Assembly: GCA_903858115.1 (NCBI GenBank)
Contig: CAIOHR010000349.1
Span: 47,649 to 111,648, forward strand
Reading direction: 5' to 3'
From: an uncultured Pirellula sp.
GTDB lineage: Bacteria > Planctomycetota > Planctomycetia > Pirellulales > Pirellulaceae
Length of the DNA stretch: 64,000 bases
The notes under the pieces: generated by a model
The model's input: the letters and a program-made list of their open reading frames with translations, nothing else
The model's database searches: none
Told to the model about the DNA's origin: nothing
Made by a program: the position numbers and the translations under genes
Part shown: positions 52,043 through 62,972 of the stretch, in pieces
Layout of the letters: each line of letters begins with the position of its first letter
Position numbering within the stretch: the stretch's first letter is position 1

Positions 52043-53294
52043 ATGTTTCGCACCTTTGTATCGCTAGTATTCCTTGTCGTTGCGACTGCAACGCATAACT
52101 TTTCAACGATTGCGGCAGAGCAGACGGAACTGCCGACTCTTGCGCGATGCAAAGAACTGGTGAAAGCAACACTGCCAATTATTGTTCAATTTAGTTATGA
52201 CGGTTTCGGTAGCGGACCATTGCATTTTGGGTGTGGTGTTATCGTTTCTCCTGAAGGTCATGTTGCCGTTTGCGGCCCCGTAGGAGCGATCTTGGACAAC
52301 AAGCTACTTGAATTGAGGCTCACCGATGGGCGACGTGTCCGGGGTGAAGCGCTAGGTTGGTCCAGCGAGTCTAGCTGCGGGATGCTCAAGATCACTGAGC
52401 CTGGGGAATGGAAATTTGTGAAGATAGCCGAGCAAGTAAAGGTCGGAGAAATTTGCTTGGCGTTGGGCTATCCGCGAAACCATAACGATGCGAAGGACCA
52501 TCTACCACGGTCCCGCTTGGGGCTGGTAACGCAAGCGTACAAAGATCAATGGTTTGAAACTTCTTACCAATCCGATTTTAGTGGGCATCCTGTTTTCAAC
52601 ATGGATGGAGAACTCCTTGGGCTTCAAGCAAGCAGTGATGGAACCTACTCAACACACTGTTGCGGAAGAGCGATTCAGGATCACTGGAAAGAAATGACTT
52701 CCGGCATGAACATGGATCGCAAAAGACTCTTGGAAGATATTAGACCGCCACAGAGTTTTGGGGAGTTACCTGCGACCCTCAGTGATGAGGCACGAGCCAA
52801 GGCAAAAGCGGCAACCGTTCAAATTGGAGTCGTAGGGAAGAAGCCCGTCTTTAGTGGAGTCATCGTTCCAGATGGTTATGTGATTACTTGTGCTCACCAC
52901 CCTCACCTCCCAGGTGATCGATTAGAAATCACTCTTGCGGACGGCCGTTCGGCAAACGCGATTGTTCGAGGTATCAATCGACTAACGGACATCGGATAAG
53001 ATCTTTCTCCAATGCAATGATGAAGAGGTGGTCACAAACTTGAACGGCGCGTCGGGAGGAGGAGTGTTCGACACTGTAGGCAATTTGGTTGGTGTGTCAT
53101 CCTCTACTAATGGCGGAAAGAGCCACGACGGAATTTTCTCTGGAGACATATGGAATGCTCGTGTGGAATTGTTTCACAAGAATTGGGAAGACCTTACCTC
53201 GGATTCCCCAGTCGAAGTCATTGACAAAGAGGTGCAGAAAAACACCTTACAGGGGCTAACCAAGCTGATGTCGGAACTGAAGGTATCCAGATAG
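52043..53294 (+). pseudogene. double trypsin-like protease gene, broken by deletion/frameshift
   Basis: The start MFRTFVSLVFLVVA follows GGAG with a six-base spacer and gives a signal peptide. The first trypsin-like unit reads FGCGVIVSPEGHVAVCGPVGAIL, LRLTDGRRVRGEALGWS, then FSGHPVFNMDGELLGL. Its GNSGGP-type site is degenerate (DFSGHPVF), so it may be non-catalytic. A second unit begins SGVIVPDGYVITCAHH and DRLEITLADGRSANAIV, but the frame stops at 52999 right after TDIG. The end of that unit (TNLNGASGGGVFDTVGNLVGV) continues in another frame up to 53294. Compared with the first unit, roughly 40 codons are missing at the junction. Confidence 0.7.
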
Positions 53295-53362
53295 CAACGC
53301 CGCTGCTTTCTAGAGCCTTCATCGCGGCCGCATCTTTGACGTTTGCTGCTGCGTCCCGAATG

Positions 53363-55924
53363 TCACTTCCGTGTCTTGGACACGATCGGAATCATTGACT
53401 TGAGAAACTTCGCCACCTGCTCACCGAGAAATTGATTTCCTAGTCCAGTGAAGTGAACATCATTGGAGTTTTGCAATTCGGCGAGTCTTGGCATGATGGC
53501 TGTGAAGAGATCGTCAATGGCGACGCCATGCTTTTGCATCAAGTCAGCGGCTGCTGCGTTGCGCTGAACAATCGATTCGGCGGAATACTTGTCGGCGACG
53601 TCGGGAATCGGTGTTGTGCTGGCCCAAACCAGCTTCGCACCGGTCTGCTGCATTCGCTCGACAAGTTGTTCAAGCCGATTTGCATAATCCGCCAGCGGTG
53701 TCGCGCGATCGTGGATTCCGAAATTGAAGTGGATCACGTCCCACTTGCCGTCCCCCAACCATACGTCAATCTTTTTCAACCCCGTGGACGTTGGCCCACA
53801 GTTGGCCGGAGCTCGATGTACGTTGGCGATCCCCGATAGCTCCTTTCGGACCGTTTGCGTGTAGGCGCGTGAGACCGAATCGCCAATGAGAAGGACGCGC
53901 GGCAACGCGGGATCGTCTTCGACGAAGTCCCAGGCGTTGGACTTCCCGGCAACCTTCTCACGCTTATGAATCGGCAGATAGAAGCTGCCAAGCTCCGCCT
54001 GCAATGTTCTCTCCCATGCTTGCTGAGCGGGCGTCAACTTTGCAACCCAAACTTGGTACTTCTTATCCAGCTCCGCTTCTTCGCGAGCCTTCATCGCTGC
54101 CGCTTCTTGGACATTCGTTGGTTCTGTTTGCGACAGCGGCGTTACGTCGATGCGCAATTGATCGATTGGAATAACAGCGAGTTCGGCGCTGTTGTTGTTC
54201 CAAAGCTCGCGGCCGGTACCGACGCGTGTAGACTTGTCGCCACTGTTGGAGTAACCGACGTAGAGCTTTCCTTCATGCTCAGTCGCATACGGATAGGAGA
54301 GCGCGGCGCCTTGGTGTGACTCGCCGGGTCCGTGGGGGAATTCGGCGTGGCGAATGACGAAGACTTTGCTCAACACGCGCTCGCCTGGTTTGCTGACAGC
54401 GATGGTCAACGGCGAACGTCGGTTGCCACTGTCGGCGGTCGTGGTGCAGACGAGGTAACGCTGGCCGGTACTCAACATGCCAGCGATCGGCTTGCTGGTG
54501 GCCATCGGCAAATTGCTTGGACGCATCTCGCTCCAATTGCGGCCGTAGTCTTCGCTGGTCGCAACAAGTGCTTCCGCTTTGTCACCGTAACGAGAGATGT
54601 TCATGATCTGCTTGCCGTTCACGATGACGGTGGACTCGCCCCACATCCTTTTGAGGTCTTTCGCTTGCGGGATGGGGACCACATCCCACTGAGTGAAATC
54701 ATCGCCGTGACTGATGGCGACGATGGCCGGGTTCCCCTCGCCGACCTTGAGCCCAGCCATGATCCAATTTCCATCGTCCATCTTCTGCGGGTCCTGCATG
54801 GGCCAGAAACCGCTCTCGATGACGGTGCCTTTCGACTGCCATTGCTGTGTGGTTTCATCGAGCACATAAGCTCGAGTGTGAACGCCGCTCATCGTGCCGG
54901 TGTAGGCTCCCTGAAAAGCCCAGAGCGCACCGTTGTGCGAAAGGAATGCGCCATGACTCACCCCGACCGGTCCATCGGCTGAGTCGATCGTGCGCACCTC
55001 GCTCCAAGTTTTGCCTTCATCGTCGCTCACACAAAAACGAGCTTCCTCTGTGTCGGTGTTCTCGCCGCCTTTGTTGTGCCCAAACGATGCGTAGAGCCGT
55101 CCCTTGTGAAAACAAAGTCCCACGCCGTGCAGGAAACGGTAACCGTCATTATGGAATTCGTAAGGCTTGATCACGGAGAAACGGACACCCTGGACCACCG
55201 GCAACTCGGCCGTCTTAAGCAGAGGTACGCGCTCGTCCCATAGCGGCACGCCCGCCACCAGCGGCTTCGGAATCTCATGCGTAGCGAGCACGGGCCGGTA
55301 ACTGGCTGCAATCTCGTCGGCGCTCAACGCTCGCGGTCGCAACGAAAATTCGTCCACTGCGCCGTGGAACGCTTGAAACACTCTCTCCCTATCCCAAATG
55401 CCTCCAAGTGTGATGGGAGCTTGTGTGGCGGCGATGGGCGTCTGAAGCGTCACCTCGCCCGCGGGCTTTCCGTTCAAGAATAGCTTGGCTATGCCTGAAT
55501 CGACTACCAACGTTGCGGAATGCCATTGTCCTGCGACGAGCGGTTTGTCACAGGAAATCGCACTCCATCCGTTCTGACGCAAATGTGCTTTCAGTTTGCC
55601 GTCCGGCTCGATGGTGAGACTCCATTGTCGCTCGTCTCGCGAGTAACGATTCTTGCCGGCGAGCATCTGCTGCCCGCCAGCAAGATCGTACGGATTGAAC
55701 CACAACGAGACGGTGAACGCGTCGCTTGCGAAGTCTGCGCTATCCTTTAGTTCAATCAGCGACTCGCCATCAGATACCAAACTCCGCCCAAAAGCTCCAC
55801 CGGCCGTCTTTGCACTGCCTCGCATTGTTACTGTGGCATTGATCTCGTCCAGCGGCCAGTTCGCGGTCTGAGTTTGCGATGTTTGATAGGTGAGAATCAA
55901 AAGCAGAAGAATCGAGTATTTCAT
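53363..55924 (-). CDS. LamG-sialidase(BNR)-SGNH hydrolase fusion protein
   Basis: This 853-residue exported protein (signal MKYSILLLLILTYQTSQTQ) has three catalytic or binding units. Residues about 20-220 are a LamG/concanavalin domain (FTVSLWFNPYDLAGGQQML, FHGAVDEFSLRPRALS). About 240-600 form a six-bladed sialidase-like propeller with Asp-box-type turns (VSDDEGKTWSEV, ATSEDYGRNWSEM). A charged linker (MKAREEAELDKKYQVW) follows, then a C-terminal SGNH/GDSL esterase (VLLIGDSVSRAY, APANCGPTSTG, NFGIHD, and late NDVHFTGLG with the D-x-x-H pair). A glycan de-acetylating and glycosidic or binding role is likely. An ATG at 55942 is an alternative start. Confidence 0.85.
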   Translation of the reverse strand: MKYSILLLLILTYQTSQTQTANWPLDEINATVTMRGSAKTAGGAFGRSLVSDGESLIELKDSADFASDAFTVSLWFNPYDLAGGQQMLAGKNRYSRDERQWSLTIEPDGKLKAHLRQNGWSAISCDKPLVAGQWHSATLVVDSGIAKLFLNGKPAGEVTLQTPIAATQAPITLGGIWDRERVFQAFHGAVDEFSLRPRALSADEIAASYRPVLATHEIPKPLVAGVPLWDERVPLLKTAELPVVQGVRFSVIKPYEFHNDGYRFLHGVGLCFHKGRLYASFGHNKGGENTDTEEARFCVSDDEGKTWSEVRTIDSADGPVGVSHGAFLSHNGALWAFQGAYTGTMSGVHTRAYVLDETTQQWQSKGTVIESGFWPMQDPQKMDDGNWIMAGLKVGEGNPAIVAISHGDDFTQWDVVPIPQAKDLKRMWGESTVIVNGKQIMNISRYGDKAEALVATSEDYGRNWSEMRPSNLPMATSKPIAGMLSTGQRYLVCTTTADSGNRRSPLTIAVSKPGERVLSKVFVIRHAEFPHGPGESHQGAALSYPYATEHEGKLYVGYSNSGDKSTRVGTGRELWNNNSAELAVIPIDQLRIDVTPLSQTEPTNVQEAAAMKAREEAELDKKYQVWVAKLTPAQQAWERTLQAELGSFYLPIHKREKVAGKSNAWDFVEDDPALPRVLLIGDSVSRAYTQTVRKELSGIANVHRAPANCGPTSTGLKKIDVWLGDGKWDVIHFNFGIHDRATPLADYANRLEQLVERMQQTGAKLVWASTTPIPDVADKYSAESIVQRNAAAADLMQKHGVAIDDLFTAIMPRLAELQNSNDVHFTGLGNQFLGEQVAKFLKSMIPIVSKTRK

Positions 55925-55994
55925 GTGCACAGTCTGTTTCATGTGTCTCGCGGATTGGAACGCCATGCCCAAGACGAGGCCAGCGTGGAACTTG

Positions 55995-56117
55995 TTATAG
56001 CGTTCCACCAGTCGAAAGTGGCCGAAGCGAGCAGGAATTGGGTTTGGTCTCAGCAGCGAGCAACGCAGCCAACGGCGCGAGTAGAAAGGCGGTACTGAGG
56101 GTGAGTGCGTCTTTCAT
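55995..56117 (-). pseudogene. orphan signal-peptide fragment
   Basis: This frame of 40 codons encodes a convincing secretion signal (MKDALTLSTAFLLAPLAALLAAE) followed by only about 17 residues before the stop. It looks like the 5' end of an exported protein gene whose remainder has been deleted. It could be a genuine small peptide, but I know no such family. Confidence 0.3.
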
Positions 56118-56211
56118 GCTTGCAATGCTTCCTTCTGACCGTGGTGACTGAGAATCGCTTGCTGTCGTTGATGCCCACCCCAACATTGAACCGCAGTCCG
56201 ATCAGTCTGAT

Positions 56212-57380
56212 CTACGCCGCCTGCTCGGCGCTGGGCCTGTCATACCGCGCCGACAATCGATGAAACAAAAACGCTGCGATAGCCGATGCGCCCGCATAAA
56301 CCAGCGGCAGGTACGAATAACCTTCCTCCTTCGGATTGATGTACACCAAAACGAACAGTGCAGTCGCCATGATCGAGGTCAGCGATAGACCCAAAAAGGC
56401 TATCTGTTTGGCTTGGTTCGCAGTGCACGGACGAACGGGTAGGTTGGAATCGGATGATTCGCTCATGGTAAACTCCTTGAAAGAAAATGGTTTACGATCC
56501 ATGACACAACGCAGCGTCATGTTGATGTTCATTTTTATTGATGACAGCATCGCTCTGGAAGCATCCCAGGCTAGGCGTTTTTTGCTGATGACTGTCCGTC
56601 CGTCCATCACGGAGCAACCCTTGCGCTGAATCTCGCGACCGATTTCGCGGTAAACTTCGAGAGCGACTCGGATTGCAATTCGGCATCGCCATGGTACGTA
56701 GGGCAGCCCTTCGATCGCAAGGTTGTAGCGTTCTTCAGCTAGGGCAAGGATCTCGGACACACTCTGGGAGATTCGATCGGAGTTCGCTTCCAAAACGTTT
56801 TCTATCCCAGGTAAGTAGGATCGACCTCGCTCCGCATCTTCTCGCACATCGCGGGCGATGTTGGTCATTTGCATCGCTACTCCCAATGCGATAGCATGTC
56901 GACTGGCAGCACGATTTGTGACCCCCATCAACGATGTCATCATCAGACCTACCGTTCCGGCCGCATGGTAGCAGTAATGTTCTAAGTCTTCGTTGTTGCG
57001 AACGGAATACCCTTCCAAATCCATACGCATGCCTTCGATCAACTCCCTTGCGTGGCGAGGATGGATCTGACCGGCAAGGATCATGGGGCGAATCCACTCG
57101 GAGGCCGGATGCGAAGGGGATTCGCCCCGTTGACACCGCGCGAGATCCTCTTCCAGTGTATGCAAAGCCTCCGCCGCCTCTGTCGGACACGATGCGTGAT
57201 CGACTGCATCGTCAACACTGCGGCACCACGCATACAGAGCCCAAACCTTGGTTCGGATCGAATAAGGCAGGAACGAGGAGGCCACCGAAAACGATCGGCT
57301 CGAACGAGCGATCACTGCGTTCGCATCCTCGACAGGGTCGATCAACTTGTCGGCATCGCCTCGATTCTCGAATCGTTCGC

Positions 57381-57384
<4 letters not shown>
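56212..57384 (-). CDS. crtB: phytoene synthase fused to a two-helix membrane domain
   Basis: Residues 1 to about 295 are a squalene/phytoene synthase: SFSVASSFLP at the start, the first Asp-rich motif in WCRSVDDAVDHA (DxxxD), EGMRMDLEG, YHAAGTVG, and the second Asp motif TNIARDVREDAERGRSYLP. It condenses two geranylgeranyl diphosphates to phytoene. The ATG overlaps the crtI stop (ATGA). No stop follows the usual CrtB end; the frame continues into residues 307-390 with two transmembrane helices (IAFLGLSLTSIMATALFVLVY and YLPLVYAGASAIAAFLF). An internal ATG at 56466 preceded by AAGGAG could also make the membrane part alone. It is the last gene of the operon. Confidence 0.9.
56466..56481 (-). 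promoter_or_regulatory. internal ribosome-binding site and ATG inside crtB frame
   Basis: On the minus strand AAGGAG is followed by a seven-base spacer and ATGAGCGAATC, in frame with crtB at codon 307. It is a better initiation signal than most annotated starts in this operon, so the 84-residue membrane domain may be made separately as well as in fusion. Confidence 0.6.
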
Positions 57385-58942
<1,558 letters not shown>

Positions 58943-58946
<4 letters not shown>

Positions 58947-59947
58947 CGGACTACCTCAGACGTTCGTTCGGTGTGGATCCCTTCCACGAGGGAAACGGGC
59001 CAGCTCGGTCGATCGATCGTTTGAAGAATTTCTGCAACGCCATCAAGCAAGCGTTGATCGATGACATGTTCCGCCATCAACTGCACCTGCTCGGAAATCA
59101 GCGTCGCGATGACATGATCGCCGTGCTGTCCAATACGTTCGAATAACTCCCTCGCGACCTGACGTCGATCCTCAGGAGATCGGACGAGTCGCAGCACCCA
59201 TTCCCGGCATCGCGCAGGATCGGTCCGTTGGCTTGCCCAGACCCATGGCCATGTCATCCGCGCATTGCGAAGATCATCGTCGCGAATCGTATCGTCGATT
59301 TGTTCCCCTGGTCGCCTCTGGGCGATCGATGCCAACTCGTCGAGATCATTCCGCATTTGGAGAGCCATACCGATCCGTCGCCCGAGAACTGGCAACACCG
59401 GCAGAAGTCGATCGGTGGCGTTGGCAGCGAGACAACCCATCCGCACCGCCAGCTCGACCAACGAGCCGGTTTTCATGAGGCTGATCGCATTGGCGGTTGC
59501 TTCCCAATGCTCGACAGGGACCTCATCGACTCGAGCGTGGATGTCGATCGCTTGACCTTCATGGCATCGCCGCGCGGTGTGGATCATAGCCTCGATCAAT
59601 CGCGAGCGAATCTCGGCAGGAAGTGGGGAAGTGCTCAAGCACTCCAGCGCTTGAAAGTACATCCAGTTGCCAGCGTTGATGGCGAGCGGAACGCCGATGC
59701 TGTGATGCATCGTCGCCTGGCCGCGACGCGAGCGCGAGTCGTCCTGTACATCGTCTATGACCAAGGAACCTGCATGCAGGCTTTCAATCGCGTCGCTTAC
59801 CGAGGCGGGCACATCTCCGATGCCACCAGCCATCTCGTAGCTGATTTGGAGCAGCGAACTGCGAATGCGTTTCCCCTGTCGACATTTGAAGTCGCGCATA
59901 GGTTCGAACAAGGAGCGGTCCAAGAGTTCTTTGACGTAAGGGTTCAT
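58943..59947 (-). CDS. crtE: geranylgeranyl diphosphate synthase (polyprenyl synthetase)
   Basis: This 334-residue trans-prenyltransferase has the entry GKRIRSSLLQISYEMAGG, the first Asp-rich motif VIDDVQDDSRSRRG (DDxxD), then GNWMYFQALE. The second Asp-rich region reads QMRNDLDEL, where many relatives have DDxxD; the first aspartate is asparagine. In the pathway it makes the C20 diphosphate for phytoene synthase. It lies between crtY and crtI with ATGA overlaps at both ends. The residues upstream of the first motif that set chain length suggest C20, but this cannot be settled by eye. Confidence 0.85.
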
Positions 59948-61206
59948 CCCAGCACCTTGTGCGGTTGAGTGGATGGTTGGATGACTGCCCGACCGGAGGG
60001 AAGCCGCTTGTAGGATCGAAAGAATTGAAAGGGACGGAGCCCCATGGGAGGGATTCCGACCACTATGCGAAAGGCATCGAGCGGAGTGAATCGATGGCCG
60101 TAAAAGCGGGCGATTGCCGGCTCATCGAGCACCCGATAAAACCGCCGAAAGATCTGATAACGCGTTTGCGGCTTGACGAGCTCAAATAGCAACCGATTCA
60201 GGAATCGAGCGAACCGCGCTCTCCATGCATGTTCATGGCTTAACTGCCGAAATACCTGAGGCAATCGATCCGAAGGATTGGTTGCAACGCATGCGGCCAC
60301 CTGCAGCGCCATGGAAAACGAGTAGCCGGTCGCAGCGTGAAACCATCCACCCCGGTATCCCCCCGCAAACATCGGAAGACCACTACCAGGGAATGATCCT
60401 GCGGTAGGCATCGGCAAGACTCCCTGTTCCTCGCGAACGATGCGCCAATCATGGTATCCTCGCGAAACAACATAGGCACGGACCTTTTCCAAACATTCCT
60501 CGCGGTCGATCGATGGAGTGTTCGAGAACCGCGTGTCCTCGACCAACACGCGGCGGCGTTCCAACGGCAGGGTGTAAATAAAGCGAAAGCCATCCTGCTG
60601 ATCGATTTGGTCATCCATGATGATTGGATTCGCATGAGGCCAATCGGTGTTGAACTCCAACTCGAATCCCCAAAATTTCTGAAAACCGCCAGCAAAGTTC
60701 CCCGCGTTCAGGGGTGCCGGACCTCGATTGTCGATCACCGTCGTGGCATCGATTCGGCGCCCGTCGCTGAGCGTCACACTCCCCGAAGCGATCTGATCGA
60801 CGGTGGTATTGGTCAGAATGCGACGGTGCGATTGCAGCGCCAGTGGCATCACCACCTTGGCAAAGTGCTCCGACGAGCAGGTGCGATAAGGAATCTCAAC
60901 CGATCGCACTCGGCCTCCTACCCGAATATCGTAACGCGGCCAACGATATTCGGCTAAAGGTTCCGCCCAGGCACTACAGGACTCGGGAATGTCGGTTGCG
61001 TGAAAGGACCAGGTGTGGTTGCCAGCCAACTTTTTTTGTTGTTCGATGAGAATCCAACTGGCTTGAGGCTGATGATGGGAAATCGCCAACGCCATGAGCC
61101 CGCTTTGCAGTCCACCTCCCACAAGGATGTAATCCACTCGAGGAACCTCTTCTCGGGGCCGCGGCTCCTGCGATCCGTTCTGTGGCGATCCGTTCTGTGG
61201 ATTCAT
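59944..61206 (-). CDS. crtY: lycopene beta-cyclase (CrtY-type)
   Basis: This 420-residue flavoprotein has an N-terminal NAD(P)/FAD-binding motif DYILVGGGLQSGLMAL, then the cyclase blocks GGFQKFWGFELEF, IIMDDQIDQQDGFRFIYTLP (containing the catalytic M-D...DG region), LVEDTRFSN, and GVLPMPTAGSFPG with GGWFHAATGYSF. It cyclises lycopene to beta-carotene. It overlaps blh upstream and crtE downstream (ATGA each). A proline- and glutamine-rich N-terminal leader of about 22 residues precedes the core; a later start is possible. Confidence 0.92.
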   Translation of the reverse strand: MNPQNGSPQNGSQEPRPREEVPRVDYILVGGGLQSGLMALAISHHQPQASWILIEQQKKLAGNHTWSFHATDIPESCSAWAEPLAEYRWPRYDIRVGGRVRSVEIPYRTCSSEHFAKVVMPLALQSHRRILTNTTVDQIASGSVTLSDGRRIDATTVIDNRGPAPLNAGNFAGGFQKFWGFELEFNTDWPHANPIIMDDQIDQQDGFRFIYTLPLERRRVLVEDTRFSNTPSIDREECLEKVRAYVVSRGYHDWRIVREEQGVLPMPTAGSFPGSGLPMFAGGYRGGWFHAATGYSFSMALQVAACVATNPSDRLPQVFRQLSHEHAWRARFARFLNRLLFELVKPQTRYQIFRRFYRVLDEPAIARFYGHRFTPLDAFRIVVGIPPMGLRPFQFFRSYKRLPSGRAVIQPSTQPHKVLG

Positions 61207-62237
61207 GACTGGGTCTCCGGTCGATACGACGCTCGTCTAGCTAGACCAGCCCACTCATGCAACAACAAGTGGGGAACCGCGATGGCGGACAAACCGATGA
61301 ACAATGTCTGCAGGGAGTGGGGATTTGTGCCGATCGAGCTTGTCCCGAGCGATTGCCGAAAAAACCACCCCGCAGCGACTACGCCCGCCACAGCCATCAC
61401 CGACAAGGGCAAGATAGAAGCAACAAATTGAGAAGCTGTCAGACCCTCCTGACTTCGCAAACGGGACAAACCAAGAATGGAATGCCAAAGGCAAAAATAG
61501 GCGGTGAACGAAACCAGAATCGGGGCAATTGCAGCGATTCCCGCGGTTGCCACCGGTACCCACGCATTGAAATCCTGACCCTCGCGGCGCAGTTGCGACA
61601 CGCATGCGACCAATGCAATCGGGCACAAGATCACTGCGATCGATCGCGTGAAGAAAACGATTTTTTCCACTTCCCCCGAATCATTCGCCGGGACGATCAT
61701 CCGTAACATCCAGGTCATCTCCTCGACGCGAACCAAAGCAGGAATCCAGATCACCAGCCCCCCCAAAGCGATGGCCGAAAAATGCTCCACGATTGTCGAA
61801 GACCGCGGTCCCTCCGATTTCTCGGCCATGCGATGCTGATCTTCTCGACCGAAATGCCATGCGGAGAGCAGAAAGAATCCGATCACCGTCGCGAGCGGAA
61901 ACACAAACCAGGACGCGGCTACAGCCACACCCACCGCCAGATACCCAGGGAAAAACATCATCCACCAGGAATCGCGGAACCGAGATGCGAGGAGCCGACG
62001 ACCGGTCCAGTGGTCCAAGCCTCCATGCGGAACCCCAAGAATCGCCACCAAAACAGCTGCCACGTAAACCAAAACCGAAAACTCGGGCGCTCCCAATAGC
62101 CGTAACGCTGCCATCACAGCCACACAGAACACAATGTAGAACGCGGAAAGCGACACGCCGGCACCCTGAAAGGAAAAAACCGATCTGCGCGACCGCACAA
62201 CATCCATCGGGTGCGGTCGCTTCGTATAAACACTCAC
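61203..62237 (-). CDS. blh: beta-carotene 15,15'-dioxygenase (Brp/Blh family)
   Basis: This 344-residue integral membrane enzyme cleaves beta-carotene to two retinals. The iron-ligand histidine motifs of the family are visible: ILGVPHGGLDHWTGRR, LSAWHFGREDQH, CLWHSILGLSRL, and IAVPHLLLHEWAG near the C-terminus. Many hydrophobic helices separate them. The start is GTG, three bases after the rhodopsin stop, so both come from one transcript; the stop overlaps crtY (ATGA). In bacteria blh next to an opsin gene is the standard signature of retinal supply. Confidence 0.93.
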   Translation of the reverse strand: MSVYTKRPHPMDVVRSRRSVFSFQGAGVSLSAFYIVFCVAVMAALRLLGAPEFSVLVYVAAVLVAILGVPHGGLDHWTGRRLLASRFRDSWWMMFFPGYLAVGVAVAASWFVFPLATVIGFFLLSAWHFGREDQHRMAEKSEGPRSSTIVEHFSAIALGGLVIWIPALVRVEEMTWMLRMIVPANDSGEVEKIVFFTRSIAVILCPIALVACVSQLRREGQDFNAWVPVATAGIAAIAPILVSFTAYFCLWHSILGLSRLRSQEGLTASQFVASILPLSVMAVAGVVAAGWFFRQSLGTSSIGTNPHSLQTLFIGLSAIAVPHLLLHEWAGLARRASYRPETQS

Positions 62238-62240
62238 GAC

Positions 62241-62972
62241 TTATGCTGGTTGGTAAGCAGCGCTGCCGTGACTCGAGCTCTTGGCGCGAGCAATGAAGTA
62301 AATCAGCAGACCAAAACCAGCCTTCGCCGTCATGTCCGCAAACGCATAACCGACTTGAAGACCGACTATCCCGGTCGCATCACCTGCGCCTGCAGCCTTC
62401 GCTGCCAAGGCCGAAGGGGTGCCACCCAACGCGTAGGCAATCGGGTAAACCGCCCAAGTGACCAAAATGACCAAACGAGCGACTTCGATCAGCTTGCGTG
62501 CCGCAACCGGCTGAGTAGCGAGCGATGCGGTCAATTCGGTCCAAAGGATGTAAAGAATGTAGAAGAAAGGTACGGAAGAGAGAGCTCCCCAAATGACGCG
62601 CTGAGTCCAGCCGTCGGGATTGGAGATCACTTCCCCTGGGTAACCCAAGGCGATCATCAGGGCGGCGGCGATGACCAGGCGAGTCAGCAGCGAACGGGAC
62701 TTGCTGGCTTCCAATCGCAATACGGCCACCAATTCGACCATCAACAACGGGACGGTCAGAATCCAGTCCGCGTACCGGTAAAAGTCGTTGAAGGCGGCTC
62801 CTGAACTCGTGTAACCAGTGTCCGAGAGCTTGTAAGCGTCCTGCCACGAGTGGCGGATCATGAAGTAGTGGTAACAAGCGATCGTTACCACCAAACCGCT
62901 GATCATCAAGGCTGGACGATACGCTTCATCCACCGAAGATCTCGATAAGGGCTCCGCTTGGGGACACTCCAT
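62241..62972 (-). CDS. xanthorhodopsin/Gloeobacter-type microbial rhodopsin, 5'-truncated (no helix A)
   Basis: Residues (from the ATG at 62972) match XR/GR-type proton pumps from helix B onward: YRPALMISGLVVTIACYHYF with the counterion-partner His35; helix C RYADWILTVPLLMVEL with Asp69 (acceptor), Thr73 and Glu80 (donor), and Leu77 at the spectral-tuning site (green type); ALGYPGEVI; helix E VIWGALSSVPFFYILYILW; helix F TWAVYPIAYAL; helix G ADMTAKAGFGLLIYF with retinal Lys217. Gly129 matches Trp138 of bacteriorhodopsin and the antenna-fenestration glycine of XR/GR. Helix A, about 35 residues, is absent: codons 1-5 lie in a transposon-end repeat, and the open frame up to 63074 encodes no membrane helix. 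Probably an interrupted gene. Confidence 0.9.
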   Translation of the reverse strand: MECPQAEPLSRSSVDEAYRPALMISGLVVTIACYHYFMIRHSWQDAYKLSDTGYTSSGAAFNDFYRYADWILTVPLLMVELVAVLRLEASKSRSLLTRLVIAAALMIALGYPGEVISNPDGWTQRVIWGALSSVPFFYILYILWTELTASLATQPVAARKLIEVARLVILVTWAVYPIAYALGGTPSALAAKAAGAGDATGIVGLQVGYAFADMTAKAGFGLLIYFIARAKSSSHGSAAYQPA

